In this document: piece by piece, positions 43,333 to 57,394 of the stretch
Position numbering within the stretch: position 1 is the first letter of the stretch
How the letters are laid out: each line of letters starts with the position of its first letter
DNA from: Protonemura montana
Taxonomy: Eukaryota > Arthropoda > Insecta > Plecoptera > Nemouridae
Length of the DNA stretch: 64,000 bases
Direction: 5' to 3'
Assembly: GCA_947568835.1 (NCBI GenBank)
Contig: OX387603.1
Location: forward strand, 5,306,701 to 5,370,700
Program-made: the position numbers and the translations under genes
The notes under the pieces: model-generated
Database searches by the model: none
The model's input: the letters and a program-made list of their open reading frames with translations, nothing else
Told to the model about the DNA's origin: nothing

Positions 43333-46300
43333 GGAAGCTAAGCAAGCTATATTTTATGTTTGACGACTCTTAGATCCACACGATCCAATACATGTATGAC
43401 AGCCACTTAGTGTTAGTTGGAGTATCGGAGTGTCTGGTGGCGGTCGTCTAAATGCAAAGATGACTTTAAACTGACATATCATGCTAATGGGAGATATAAA
43501 ATATCATTGATTTTGATCGTCATCGATACACAGACTCACTGCTTGATGGAATCATAGTGATTATGTAATCCATTGACTATTCCTCTACCTTCACGTGTCA
43601 CTATGATCAAATATGTAAACATGTCAATATGCTTTACATATATATTCCATGCGAATTAACATGTGGCATTAATTTATTTCGTTTTACGAGATGCATTTGA
43701 AAGCGGCTGTAATTGTGATACTTATTTGCAATTATCTAGTTTTTTTTTCTAATTAAATGATAGTACTTTATTCCAGAAGTGGCTGTAACTGTTACATCCC
43801 ACTCTTCTCACCAACATCCTATACCCAGAAACTGAGAGATTATGAGTTGTTGGGATAGATGATTGGGAATCATGATTTCGGAGCCTAAAAACATTCGATC
43901 AGATGGTATGGACGATATGGAAAGCTGCCCATATTTTGACTAAATGGTTATAAATCTGAAAAATGTGATATTTGTCGATTACGTTTCCAGGGAAAGTCCA
44001 AATAAGCCAAGGGAATTTAATTTTGCAAAATGTAAAGATTTTGTTTGTTTTTTTGTTTAATGTGCAGATGAAAGGTCGACGAGTGTCACAATGAAAATGC
44101 ACACTTTTCCAAACACGTTTACTTAAATCCAAATAATCAAGTCTAAAAATTGGACATAGTTTTACTGACGGAAATTGATTTAACTAACTTATGGTTGAAA
44201 TAAAGCACAACCCTTTGATCGATTTACCTCTTGATTAAAACTGTCATTTTTGTTTCATCTTTATAGAATTACTAAAGATAAACGTATTTTGGTTAGAGGC
44301 TAAAATAACCTTTTTTTAAGAATTTTTTTGACCGTCTTTGGGCTTATGTTAGGCTTATGTTAGGCTTATGGGCTAATAGATCTAATAATTGCAAGTAAAA
44401 AATCAAAAAGCATATTAAAATAATGCAATCGCTAGAAATAGCTCAGCAGTCTGCTCTGCAATCTTCTCATTTTTAACTTCTGGAACATAAAATCCTGGAA
44501 AATAAAACACCTTTTCTATTTGATGAGTTTTAATTGGGAGCAGATTTCTTTAGATTTGACTTCAAATTCGTGAGTTACGTTCTCTTATCCTTGTGATAAA
44601 GAGGATAATTCCTTACAACACCGATTATTCCCATAAATAGCGCTTTATACGTTAGCATTAAGTCACTGTCTCATTGTTCTGGCTAAAATCAGAAATAAAA
44701 ATCCAGACACAACAGTCCAAGTTAATTCTCAGTCCCAACGGTCGTCCAGGACATCCCGCGACATCCAGCCACCCATCGTAGCAACCAGCCGGCAGTGCCG
44801 TCGTGGGAGTAGCCCATACCTACCGAGTGGGGTGGGATCGAGGTGACAGTGATTTAACGTCGCCATTTTGTGCATGCGCTTCTCGACGCTGATTGGCCAG
44901 CCGGTCGACTCGGCAGGCTGCGCTGCGCCAGAGGGGGAAGCGACTCCGCTTGGCGGCGTGCGCGGCAAGGTTTGACAGAATGAATCGCCGAGGGAATTGA
45001 CGGGAATAGCGACTGAATGCATCCCTTTCAGTCGATAAGTAAGTTTGAAAACACTGAATTAGTTTTAATTGCAGTTACTCGTAGGGAGAAGGAAACTAAA
45101 TAATTGTCCTTTGTGCCAAATTACAATCGTACCGTTGTCACAAAACAAAAACTACACAAATCAAGTGTGATCATTAATTTTCTTGCAATATTATCATAAA
45201 ATATTTATTGAAAATCTATTGTTCAGTGATTTCATATTCACTGGCCTGTTTAGTTGTGGCATTGATTTATATCAATAATAATGCTCAACTCGATAAATCG
45301 TTCTGTATTTCATTTTTTATAAATATTTTTTTTATTTCATTTCAAAATCTTTATTGTAACAGGTATGTAAGTTACCCGCAAGTACAATATAATAAAAACA
45401 CGGTAAACAATCACAGTAACACATTAAAAACCAATCAAAATCAATTCGTTTCACACTAGCTCATCACATTTGTAACACAAATGTTATTAAATTTTTCTTT
45501 ATAAGCTACCTACCATCGAAGACACGGTGATAATCCATCCTTTTTGTTCCGTTACGCCAATTTCTAAGGCAGGTAGTGCAGGTATAGACGGCTGATTGAA
45601 TCATTTTAATTGTTGCGTGAATAACTTACATGTAAAAGATGGATTTATTCACTTTATTGTACGTCCCTATAGCAGAGTTGGATGTATATAGACGATGTTT
45701 AATTTAATTAATTTGTCATCATCTAAGAACATAAATATACAATAATACATAAGTTATACTTGTTCGTGTGAAAATACCTTCAAACAAAGCTTCAATATAG
45801 CTTCGAGATAAATTGTTGTAGATAATTGTAAGTTTGATTTAATTATTTCCCATAGTGTGCGATTATGTTACAAATTTAAGTTTAAGTTCTGTTTTCAAAA
45901 CATCTTTTTTTATCGTATAAGTATTTAAATTTTTCTAATTTCTTTGGAATTGTTTCTAGTTTCTAATTGTAAAGTTCTAGTCAGAAATAGCCGAGAGCTG
46001 CAGATTTCATAATGAAACTGGTCTACGTCAAATCAGTGGTGAGGCAAGGGTGGCAATATCAAAGGGCCTTGATCTATCATTAAACTTATGTCGATAAGTG
46101 TAAAAGCAGTCGATGTTAGTGATGTTCCGTCTGGGGTCACTGAAATGTACACACAGAGAGTAAAGGGTGATGCACTTTGCAACCCTTTGACGCCTTCCTA
46201 CAAAGCTCTGAGTTAATTGAATACCAAACTTTTGGTGCAAATGATAGTTATACACATATGTACAATCGCACGAAAAATAACTATCACCAACAGATTCCTG

Positions 46301-49300
46301 GGTTACACCTGTCCAGGTTGATATTGTGGTGCTGCTGAAAATATGATGGGGTGTAGGTAATCGGACTAACCATGTGATAAGGTTCGGTCACATGTTTGGA
46401 AGACGAGCCTGGGAAACCCCGAGTCTAATGCAGGTAAGAGGATATGACTCAGGACAGCACGGAACGTGAACCATATCCTCGACTTGTTGATTCCTTTTCA
46501 AGCATGTTCACAGCATGACACTGGTAGGGTTTAAACTTTGCTGCGGGAACCTATTCTAATCTCCTTTCCAAACAACCTGAATCTGATTTCTTGTGTTGTT
46601 ATGAGCTTTTAGGCCATCAATTTGATAATACCCTTATAATCGCGTTCGATATTCTTATTAATTAGTTATTCCATGTGCATTTATGAAATAAGATTTGAAT
46701 TATTATTATTTCGCTGACTAAAGGTTCTTAAGATATCAACAAAAAAAAAACATCATATAATTGAGTTTGCTATAATTATCTGTCGAATATGCAAGAAATT
46801 ATGAATACTGCTTTTTAAAATCAGGACAGTAATCAAATGATCCAAACTAGTTCTGGCCGGTGTCACTAGAGATAATAGAAACGATAATTACGGACTATTC
46901 AGAGACAGAGGATTGCATTTTTGGATTGAACAGTGGTCAACTGTCAAAAGAATTTAGGGCCTACAGGCTTAGCTTGTACAATGACTAGAGCTTTATTCAT
47001 TTTGGGAATTTTGCCAAAGCAAACGAAGTATTTTTTAACCAATAACTATTTTTTATGTCTTTACCGTTACAGCCGCAGTTTGTCCGCAAAAAAAAAGATT
47101 TTATGGTAGCGATTTGAACCAAAACAGTCTATAAAACCTCTTCACAACCAACTATTGCCTGAAAATAAATGACATTTGTGCACTTACGCAGCTCGGGCAC
47201 AGAAATCCAAGTTGACAGCTTCCAGTCGCCTGTGATTGAATATCGCAACACAATTTAAATATACATATAAGTATAGTCTAAGAGGCAGAGGCAGCAATTA
47301 CCGGCCTACCTGTCCTCCATTGTCCAACCGTCCTTGTCAATAACAGACTTTAATTGGCATGCTGTCAGTGTCGCTCATGGGATAACCCGACGAACTCTAA
47401 TAAACTCTGCAGCTAGCCACTGAGGGATGGGGAATTCCACACGGTGTAGGCACGGGCATCATCTACAAATAGCTATTAGTAAAATTATATTTCGATTCCT
47501 ATCCAAAAATCCACTTTCAATTATCTATTTGGCTCCCGTGTAGAAATAAATGCAGGTACACTAACATCAACAAGTAGTTGTAACTAATTTATAGTTGAAA
47601 GTTTCGATTTCTAATCGAACTGATAAGTGGAATATCACTTAAAATGCTATTACCATGTTTTTGGAGTATTATTCTTGTCCTTTGATTGCACCCTCTGCAG
47701 GACCTACAAACGCATTCCAGTGTGCCCATACGACGTCAGTTTAATCATGAACACATCATTTAACCCAGAATGAAATCGCTTTTCCAATTTTCATCTCAAG
47801 CAGTCACAAATTATGGTCCATAACCGGAAACATATTGGGGAAGCCGACGAACCAGATTTACTTTTCCAAGTTTTAGGACGAAGCTACAATCCAAAAGCTT
47901 TTTTGGATCACTTCATAGGTCTGATAGTAAACACACCAATTAGAAAAATATTACAAGTAACAAAATACAGTTTTTGTGCATCAATTAATTTAGAAAATCA
48001 TTTGTAGATTATATATGAAACTCACGATTTAGATTCAAATGAGGAACTTTAGTTGAGGACATGGTCATTGTGATCATCCCTTGCACAGGAAAATCAGTGC
48101 GGTGCTAAGACATATTTCCGAGGGGGCCACAAGACAAGGGGTGCTGCCCCCCCCCCCCCCCTAACGACAGCCTTATCGAGAACTTGTACCCCTAATACGG
48201 GGCAAGTACTCATACGCTACGCATTCGCTAATGTAAATAGTTGGGCCCTTTGATTACAAGCTAATTGCAAAAATTAAAGATGTTGAAAGATGCTTTAAAA
48301 TCAATATGTAAAATATTTGACTCTAACTACTGGGCCCGATGGCTGGGAATGTAACCCCGGTATTTGCGTCATGAACTTCTTAGCTGCTCACTGCGGGCTA
48401 TTTAGCTTTATATGTACTTACATTTACTGCCTAATGGCATCACAATTAAAATGGATGGCAAACCTGATTGATTTTGCGAGGCTTAGCTACTGCGTTAATT
48501 GCACCTAATGTAATCTTAACTATGGCCCAAGTGTTCCTGTCCTGCTCCATCACCGAGGCAACTACTCATAACCATTGAATCGTCATGGTTAATATAAAAT
48601 AAATAAATAACAGATCCATCTAAACACTTTTTGCACTCTACATTTAATTACCTACACATAAACCTACTGTAGCGATTACAAAACAAACTTTTTATTTTGA
48701 TGCTTTCCAAGAGAACGTTATTACACCCATAAAGATTTAAATTACCAATCGTGATTATGATCAACAGATCATTCTCTCCTCATTTCAATCCAATATTAAT
48801 GACAATTGGCAATGCAACTGGGGAGTAATAATGCAATCCTTCCATTTGGTAGCTCCTTGAATGCGCCTAAGTCCAACTCCTTGTCGCTCTAAGACAAAAC
48901 CACGTTGATCAGTTTAACTGGAACCTTTATATCGTCGCATAATCAATGTAAAAATCACGAACACTGACCGCTACCAGAGATGGGACAGTTTGATACGAGA
49001 ACGATCACTCCGAAAAAGCGTCCCCGTTCCAGATTTGAGACGTCGTTAAGACCCGAAATGACTCCGACAGCCTCTTCCATGTTGCGATAATCGGACAATC
49101 TCCATCTCCATCTCCATCTTAACCTTTGCCCATCCAGACATTGCGTGCTCTCGCACCAACGAGGCGTGCGTCTAAAAATTGTAAACAAAAAAACGCACTT
49201 AAGTAAATAACTCTTATCAATAACCATCGCGCGTTATCTTCAGCAAGAAATCAACGCATCATTTATATTAATTACATATCATTCTGAAATTGAATTAACA

Positions 49301-49309
49301 GCATGTTTT
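43333..49309. other. AT-rich non-coding stretch
   Basis: Very AT-rich over most of its length. Has a short ggcttatgtta minisatellite (44339-44370), a CTCCAT microsatellite (49098-49118) and a GC-rich island listed separately. Frames are all under 100 codons without domains. Confidence 0.55.
44744..44975 (-). promoter_or_regulatory. GC-rich, CpG-rich island; possible minus-strand promoter
   Basis: An isolated CpG-rich block in AT-rich DNA. On the minus strand it has ggccaatcagcg (a CCAAT box, near 44890) and, about 20 bp further on, caaaatggcgacg (a GCCAT motif of the YY1/Pho type when read on the plus strand). A candidate donor (cggtaggtatggg) follows. An open frame (44729-45022, minus) covers the island. 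This could be a promoter with a first exon reading leftward, but I cannot follow it into a second exon. Confidence 0.25.
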
Positions 49310-49851
49310 GAGCTGGTGGTCGCGATTCCATTTCCCCCGCCGCCGTGCAGTGTTTACAGCACGAAGAGGCGCGACTTGTGGCGGCGAGCGCACCCGATCG
49401 ACGGCGGACCCGGCCGAAGGGGGCCAGCAACAATGTGCACGATCTCTGGTCGAGGATAGATTCAGTTTCGCGGTACGTCTCCGTAAGGTTGGGCTCGGTC
49501 CGGACCAACGCTTATCGAGATATCGTCGCTATCTGGAAGATTATCTGATACCGGGAGCGCGATTAGATCCGATCGGATCGACAAGATATCGTCAAGTGAT
49601 TTGACTGTGGTGTGGATTAGTGGTCGGTGATTTTTGGCGTGTTTATTTTTTTATTTATTTATTTACAAGTTGCTACGCATTATCGAAGAAAGTTTTCGTT
49701 ATTTCTGATGTTGTTGTTGTGAGTGCTCCAAGTGATTTTTAACCCCATCTACCGTGCCTGAGTGTTTTTTTCTCTCTGTGTGTGATTGTGTGGTTCTTTT
49801 TTTGAGTGCTGAGTGGTACATTATGTTTGGAAATATATCACGCCAAAAGGT
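49310..49851 (+). promoter_or_regulatory. Candidate promoter and 5' leader exon
   Basis: A sudden GC- and CpG-rich block (49320-49580) follows AT-rich DNA. It contains ttcagttt at 49460-49467, matching the arthropod initiator TCAKTY. After it the sequence becomes a GT-rich leader with repeated gtgattt and agtg words. A start codon at 49821 opens a nine-codon frame (MFGNISRQK) that runs into aaaaggtacag, a plausible donor. These signs suit a long 5' leader of a developmental gene, possibly the one at 57127, but none is decisive. Confidence 0.3.
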
Positions 49852-52800
49852 ACAGTGCTATGGTGTAAAGTGACAGCTTTTGACAGGTAGCTTTAGTCTA
49901 GCCCTTCCAGTTTTGGAAAACAAATTTTACATGCTTCGCGCGTTAACATATATATGCCGCGTAGCACCAACTGTGCATGTTTGAAATAAGATATGTGAAC
50001 ACTAAGAAGTATTAATAATTAACAACCCAGTCATGGGTCAGAGATGGAACAGATGATGTTTGAATTGTTTTTATTGTAAAAAAAGTCAAAAACCGCTATT
50101 GAAATACTGAGTAAGTTCATGATAACCGCGGTGTGGTTGGGATTTCTGCCGGATATTCCCAAAGTAACCGAGATATGTTTAAAATATAAATACTTGCAAG
50201 CATAATTTCCTTATGAATTGCACTTTTCAGCATGGCAAACATGCTTTGTTACTCTTTGAATATACTTCCTACATGGGTACATATGATAAATAGCTGTGCA
50301 AATTACCGGCAAATAGCAAAAGTCAGTTTGAAAACCACCACGGTTTAATATCAGGATCGTACGGAGTTTAGTTTAGTACAAAAACCGTTTCATTTTAACA
50401 ATTTTTTTAGCTAGGAATTTGAACAGTGATTTTTATTTATGACTCCAACGTGACCCGACCAACTTATAATGGTATGGTTTTTGAGTTATTGTAATCATTC
50501 CCCGAAACGCGCGCGATCCTGTTAACATATCATACACCGAGATGATAAGAATCTGACCCAACGATAGCTGTGATTTCAGTCGATGAGATGTCGCGATTCG
50601 ATGCCGGCGATCCGTCGGCCCCGGTTGGCATGGTGATTACCAGATTGATCTAATAAACAAACATTGTATCGTTAACACGGGGTTCGTGCACTTAGGCAGG
50701 ATGGTTGTGCAGGTTTAATCGTTACTTTAGTGGCTTGGTATATGAGTTTGAAGAAACATACATTTTGACGATTGAGCGCAAAAATTTTCAATCAGGTATG
50801 AATGTGTCACCATAAGCAATTGCGGCAAATAAATATATTATTGGGAGAAATTGAGCATAAAAGAAACAATGTTTTGAGTCGTTTTACCAAATGGTTATCT
50901 TATATTACCCCGAGTGATGCGTTGCACGTCAGTTATTTTGAATACGAAATCAGTCCGGCCGATACCTATTTGTAGATACCATAAAAAATGACCTTATCAT
51001 TGTGGTTATATGGGGTAATAAACTTTCTGTGGACAACTATGCTTTGGGTGCGCACCTATCTAATGGGATGGATAGCGATGAACTCAGGCTGGATATGAGA
51101 ATGACTTTTGATAAACAAGTCGAATGCCCCCTGAAATCCAGTAGGATAGATTGGTACCTTTCTGACATCGTGAACTTGTGGTTTTCGTGGAGGTCTAGCT
51201 AAGCCAAGGAAGATGATGCTAATTTTGATCGGCTTGTATATAATTGATACTGAAGACGCTAAAAGATATTTCTTACTAATTCGCACACACTCAAACTATC
51301 GAGTGTTCACAAGGGCATTTTCTAAAAAGATATTTTTCTCGGATTCCCTTCACCATGAATAATTTTTCATATGGAAATTCTACATGAAATCTGACAGTTA
51401 ATACACAGCTTTTGTCGAAACAACTGTACATGTCAACTGGGATTCATGACTTGAATATCTTTTACATATGCACAAATGCAATGCAAATCAGAAAATTTTA
51501 TAATTTCAATTCTCTAAAAAAAAAATATTATCTATGTTTAGTTTTAAGGCAGTAGGTATACTCCTAAATTGCTATACCTACCTCGCCGAGGGTAATTTAC
51601 GGTAGACAAGTTTTCGAGACTATGGAGTGAATATTATATTTCATGCAGCATTTTGGGTGTCCCCTGCCGTTATTGTGAATACCAACATACATCGATCAGA
51701 GCGTTAGTTGATTGTTTGAGTAGTGGTAACATTACCGACTCATCCGAGCGACGGCAGACGCAGACTATTATTGTGACCTTTGGAAATGTGTGGATGACTA
51801 AATTTAATTTTGACCGTGAGTATTTTTTCAGAGTAAGTGAGTAAAGAAGTTTAATTCCTCACGCGAGCAAAAAGATTTTAGGCTAGCAAGTCATTTTTAT
51901 GTCTTATAATGATAATTTTTTGGAAATTCTTATTGGCTTGCAATACGTATGAAAATAGTGTAGCGGAAAGGTGCCAAAAATAACTTCTATACTTATAACG
52001 TTTTTGGATTAATTGCTCTAATTCATTGTAAATATTTAAATTTGATAAGAATGTGTGGCTTATTTCGCCTTTCAACGGTGACTTAGATTTGAACCTATCT
52101 TCAAAATAAGTGTCATATGCATCTTAAATTCGTGTTCGCTATATTCTTGAGTCAAGAAACTATCAAGTCGTACACTAAACATTCGTATTTCTATTCGCCA
52201 TGCACCGGCACAACAAAGTATATATAGGTAATAAAAATATCATAATCTCAAAGCACAACAAAAGAACAAGCATAAATAATTCATGAATCTTTACTGGAAG
52301 TCCATTAAACTATCGTAAACAATATCAACCGACTTGATTTCAATGCTTTTCATTGCTTATTAAATCACATTGAATTCTTATTTCGGTCGCGCACAGATAA
52401 GCATTGCTATAAGTATATTTATTGTGAGTTCAATTAGCCAAAAATAGATTTATTATTTCGACAAAAGGCAGGAGCCAAAACTTGTCAACATTTATTACTA
52501 AAATATGGACCGAGGTGAAAATAAAAAATCATTCTCGTGTCTAGATCATTATTTCAAAGTCACAGGGTGTATCTTGATGAGAAAATATTGGTTATTAATT
52601 CAAATAATCATAGCTTACCTATGAGTTTATTCTCTATTTGATCGTGTTTGCTAAAATACCTGTAATATCCTACGTGTCACCCCCGTGAACAAAGAACGTA
52701 TAAGGCATAAAAATAAAGCATACCAAAGCTTTCCTGAGGTCTGACGGTAGGTACAGTTATTCGGAAATATAATTATTAATTTCGTAACATCTTATTATAT

Positions 52801-55800
52801 AATTTCTGCTTTATCAATCATGTAATGCCATAAAACAAAAAAACAAGTATTCACTAAGAGCGAAACTAAACTATCTAGCGTATAAAAAACACTTAATATT
52901 TTTCAAGAAGGAAGATCGAAAAGGAACGCTTAGTTCAAAACCAAATCAATTTCATTTACCACCGCTTTGGTCTAAAAAAAATCTCGAATCAATTCGACGC
53001 ACTTTACTTTCATTCCAACTATGTAATCTTTGATCGGTCTGCGAAATCAATGTCTTATAAGGTCGTAGCTGTCAGATAAGCCCGATCTCGATGCACATCG
53101 CCGCTGATAAAGATTGACTTGTAAATCGGCTATCGGGAGAGAGATAGAGTTGGATAAGATCTGCAAGAGATATTCACCCATCACATGCTACCACAATGCC
53201 AGTGTGATTCGTCGGGCATAGGGCAAAAAAAAAAGCTTACCAAGGACCAATTATTCCCATAAACGCTGTTGATTTGAATACAAAAAATAATGAATATAAC
53301 TTATGAATGAGGTCCATGTACACAATATACTTTCACGTTGTATGTTGAGCTATTTATTTTTTATTTTTTAGTTCTGATGAATATGGTAAATCGATAACCG
53401 TCCTATACATTGGGGAAAAACGGTGCAAATACCAATCACAACCAACCATGGACGCAACAAAATGTCGGATATAGCTATTTGCTTTGCAATTAGATTACAT
53501 ATTCCCAATGGAAGTTCTTCTCAAGTCTGCGATTTAGTGAATAATTCAAAGCAGACTTGCATTCGACGTGTTTCGTTTCTGCGGGGACGATCTCCCTTGT
53601 GCTTATTTTCTTGTGTATGCCGTAACTCCACGACTCGCAAGGTACACGAGGTCAAATTGAAAGTATCCATACACTCGGCTTGCTTAAAGTACACCATGCA
53701 CCATCATTACATACTATTGCTGCTCAAGAAAGTGCAATTACACGAAAATACCATCTGAGATATCGTGACATGTACATAAAAACTTAGTCCAGAGGAACAT
53801 ATGGGATGTTTGTCAAAATGTGTACGTTCATGAGATTCAATGCGGTCTGGGCCTTTTAATAGGCAACGCGTATAACACTTTTCGGAAGGTCATAAAGTTT
53901 GGATGGAATCGCTGAAGTCCTGAGTATAAACATGCTATCGTACGTACACTTTCGATCTGAAAACAGAAGGTGTGTTGAGGGGGTAGGGTGTTGACCACGG
54001 ATTCTCAACAGGGCTTAGATGCGGTGGCATTGCAGACTTTTGAACCAGAAATATTCTAGCAATATAAAGAGACATGGTCCAAAATGTTGGTATGAAAATA
54101 AAAAACGGCTCTGATTTTTTTGTACCAAAAACCACCATGTAACCCAGCAATCATACTATGCACGATAGGTTGTGAAAAATATGTCGCAAGGTAATTTGGG
54201 TCTAGTTAGTATTGTACGGTACCCGAAATCTGTAGAGTTCCGAAATTTCAACTAATTCTGCGGTCGACACGGTATCCAGTCGTTAAACAATATAAAATGA
54301 TGAATGTTAAATTACATTTTTAAAGCAGGTACTTAACAAAGCTAGGTACTTCTAAATTACAACTCGTTGCTCCGTCTGCATAATATTTTTTTATCGTAAA
54401 CTGCATCCTGTCTACTAAAAAGAAATACTAAAATAATAACAGCAAAAAAACAGGTTGATAACATCTGGATACCTATGACCATCGAGAAGATAAGCAATAT
54501 TAAACCAGACAAAGATCGATTGAATTTTTTATCGACCCGATAAAAATACACTCGAAATGTGATCGATTAATTACGAGGTGCATTCAGATCGGTGGACTAA
54601 ACCTGCGTTCTGTTTCGCTCCGTGTCACCAAACTTAGAAAAAAGTGTTGATTTTGTTTCATCAAAAGATAGGAATAATTTAATGTGTTTACACGATTGCA
54701 AAATCTTGACTATTACGGAAGACTGCACACAGGCAACGGTGACCACCCTCTTCTGTTTTGGTACGGGGGTGGACACATCGCTGGTTTAGGCAACTATCTC
54801 TAATACCTATGCAATCTCAAATCAATCACAAGTCGGACAATTGGTTTTTTTAATCTCTTGGCGTTCGACCGTCAGAATCTTGCAATGCCTCACTCCTTTT
54901 TTTCTCACTTGTAAGTTTTCTAGACTTTGACATTATTTTAATCTGCTATCAAATACACTCTTCGAGTGTTTTATTTTTGCATAGTTCGGTGCTTACCTGG
55001 AAACGTTACCTCACTTTGATTTCGACTGTTTTACTTCTCAGCCGCTTCGGTGCTGTGTGTAGGTACTCAGTTCCTTCTTAATTTTACTTCATCAATCGAT
55101 TTTTTTTGTTACATCTTCGCATCTGTTCGTAGCGAGCTATTTCATAGCATGTTATTCGGTGCTGGTCTTACCAATTAACTAACTCCCAGTTAAACTCCGA
55201 GTTATATTAGTTGTGTGGCATAGTGCCTACACGTAGGCGGATTGTTTGTGCGCTCTTAAATCTTCAAGCAACTCTTCTTGAGATTCAGTCGTTTCTCCAG
55301 TAAGTCTCGCTAGGGAAGAGAAATACTCATACCTTATCTATAATATATTTTCAGTATCTTGTGGTATAGTAGTCAATCAGAACACTTTTTCCCATATGAC
55401 ACATTATAGCTAAGTTAACTTAAATTTAATTGGTTTAATATAGCTTTATAGGTAATAATAATAATAATAATAGCGTTGAATCAGTGTTGTAATTTTGTTC
55501 GCTAAGTCACGCCCCTAAATAGTCGTGCCAACGGGGTTAAACATCATCGTCGGGTGGAATTGCCAAAGCCGTCATGTTCATTCTTAATTTTAAACATGTT
55601 TTAGAAATCAAACCTAGCTTTAAGTAGTAGGTTAAGCGCGAACCTTTGCGTTCCATTGCGCCGTCTAACGTGGTTCCTTGTGCTATTTATCTACGTGCCA
55701 GACTTGCCCGTGGAATGGTCTGTGGGACGGAGCGTGGTCTCGAATTGGTGAACTGTGCCGGCGAATAGATATAGTGCCTTTCTTCCCAGGAATTGCTAAA

Positions 55801-56700
55801 TTTCAAATGGTCCGCACGAAAGTCTGGGAAATGAAAATCGATTTTGAGTTTCCTGTTCCTGCAGCAGCATCGACATCGGCACGACTAGAGCATTATGCGT
55901 TTTAGAAAGTCAAAGGAGAGAACGAGAAGTGATTTTTGTAATTTTCTAATGTGTTTGGATTTTGTACGAAGATGGTACTATTTTTCTGTAAGAGTTGTAC
56001 CTTTTCGCGAGCTACCAAGAATGAAGAAACTTAACAAAAGTAAAGACGTAGCTTAAAAAGTCAGATGTTAAAGAAACGTGGTTAATTTTACCTTTTATAA
56101 CTCTGGCACAAGGTATTTCTCTGCCCCGTGACTAGCCAATTTCAAATCAAATAAAGTACAGATAGACGCATCTGATAGGTTGAAGAGAAATCAATCAAAT
56201 CGCAGATCATCATCGGCTTATATTGGCTTTAAACGTGAGTCAATGCACCTCAAGACCACGCGGGTGACTTTCATGATCAATAATGTTACCTTCATTTTTA
56301 GACGGCCGATTGAAGAAAAGAGGGTTAAAAACTTACTTTACGAGAAGCGCACATAATATTTAAGTTGCTGCTGCATGCATGGAGAATTCAATCTGCTTAA
56401 AGAGCCATATTTGTGTTATAAACAATGTAAAAATACATTTTTCATGAAACTTTTTGGCAACCCAACCTTTTTTGTGAACATTATCAAGCGAACCAGGAAA
56501 TTCAGACTCAAACGATCCTCTTGACCTATCACGGCTTAAATCACCTCCAAGTTTGGCATTGCACATGTTACCAAATTGTGCGCTTATCTTGGTGGAAGCT
56601 TGTAATAAAAAAATCTACGCACAACAATCTTGTTTACTATAAAATACTTTTAAAAATTGTTAATTATTTTGATTGCTTCTTAAAACTGTCATTAACTCTG
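49852..56700. other. AT-rich non-coding stretch upstream of the coding exon
   Basis: No gene is supported; frames are under 112 codons and without motifs. Includes a TAA microsatellite (55452-55472). A cluster of GATA-type sites is listed separately. If the candidate at 49310 is a leader exon, this is its intron; otherwise it is upstream regulatory DNA. Confidence 0.5.
53074..53158 (+). promoter_or_regulatory. Cluster of GATA-type sites, possible enhancer
   Basis: AGATAA (53074), TGATAA (53105) and AGATAG (53142) all fit WGATAR, and a GGATAA follows at 53152, within 85 bp and all on one strand. The segment is less AT-rich than its surroundings. It lies about 4 kb upstream of the coding exon. 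Short motifs arise easily by chance in AT-rich DNA, so this is suggestive only. Confidence 0.2.
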
Positions 56701-57126
56701 TGTCCGTTCTAACCAGATGGGCGATCCAGACGAGTGCGGCTCGTCCGACTGACTCGTCGACGCCAACGTCGACCACGATCGCCGGGAACCGGTCATCGCC
56801 GACGCCCGCACTTGGTCGGGCACTTGCAACCGGCCCAGTACAAGCCGAACCGGACAACGACCACGACAGAAACCAGTGCAATATTCCGCTATTGACAGTG
56901 ACATTTCGGTGATTTTTTACACGACTTTGCGTTACATTTTCCTGCTAGTCGCCTTGTTTTAACGGTTCCTACAAAATAAACCGTAGAAATTCTGTGATTT
57001 TCCGCCAAGTGACAGTGACTTTCTACTCCCATAGATAACCGCCGGTCGAAATAATCAAATTTCACCGCATTTGGCACGAAAGTTTTGTGAAAACCACAAG
57101 CCTTCCCACCTAAAACTCTTATTACA
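56701..57126 (+). promoter_or_regulatory. Probable promoter and 5' leader of the coding exon
   Basis: Composition shifts from AT-rich to CpG-rich at about 56700. Between about 56870 and 57126 the sequence has the cagtg words (ccagtgcaatatt, gacagtgacat, gacagtgactt) common in insect leaders. No ATG is seen between about 56915 and 57126, so the first usable start downstream is 57127. The exact transcription start is not visible. TATAAAA at 56638-56644 is too far upstream of the best cap-site candidates to be trusted. Confidence 0.5.
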
Positions 57127-57394
57127 ATGGATATGAGCGACAACCACCACCGGTGGTACGAGACCCCCCGTTTGGGGCTCCACCAAGGCTCCCCGGGGGG
57201 CGGCGGTCCCCAACACGGGGTGGGCGCCGGTGGGGGCGGCGGAGAGGGTGGACTTGGGGGCAACGGGGGCGACGAGATGAGCGCCGTAGCCGAACACATG
57301 ACCTCCCTGTTTCACACGGGCGACCACAGAGCGGCAGCCCATCGGTATTACCACCAGCAGATGCACGGGCCCTATACAACGGCGACGCAACATG
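57127..57394 (+). CDS. First coding exon of an unidentified, probably developmental regulatory, gene (partial)
   Basis: The exon codes for 89 residues plus one base and ends at an exact GTGAGT donor (57395-57400), leaving phase 1. The start has A at -3 and G at +4, and an in-frame TGA at 57088-57090 shows the frame does not extend upstream. Residues 1-20 are polar and aromatic (RWYE at 9-12). Residues 21-48 are Gly-rich (18 of 28). Residues 50-89 contain seven His and a RYYHQQM stretch. No folded domain or signal peptide is present. Gly-rich and His-rich disordered N-termini ahead of a downstream DNA-binding domain are typical of animal developmental transcription factors (homeobox, GATA, T-box and others). 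I infer that class but cannot choose among them. The antisense frames here (56889-57393) are shadows. Unspliced, the frame would stop at 57516. Confidence 0.75.

Noticed and set aside
48050..48115. Possible further 5S-like fragment
   Set aside because: The gttaagcaac core is missing and only loose similarity to flanking words remains.
56889..57393. Minus-strand frames of 85-136 codons opposite the coding exon
   Set aside because: Antisense shadows of the GC-rich exon; Pro-rich translation mirrors the Gly codons.
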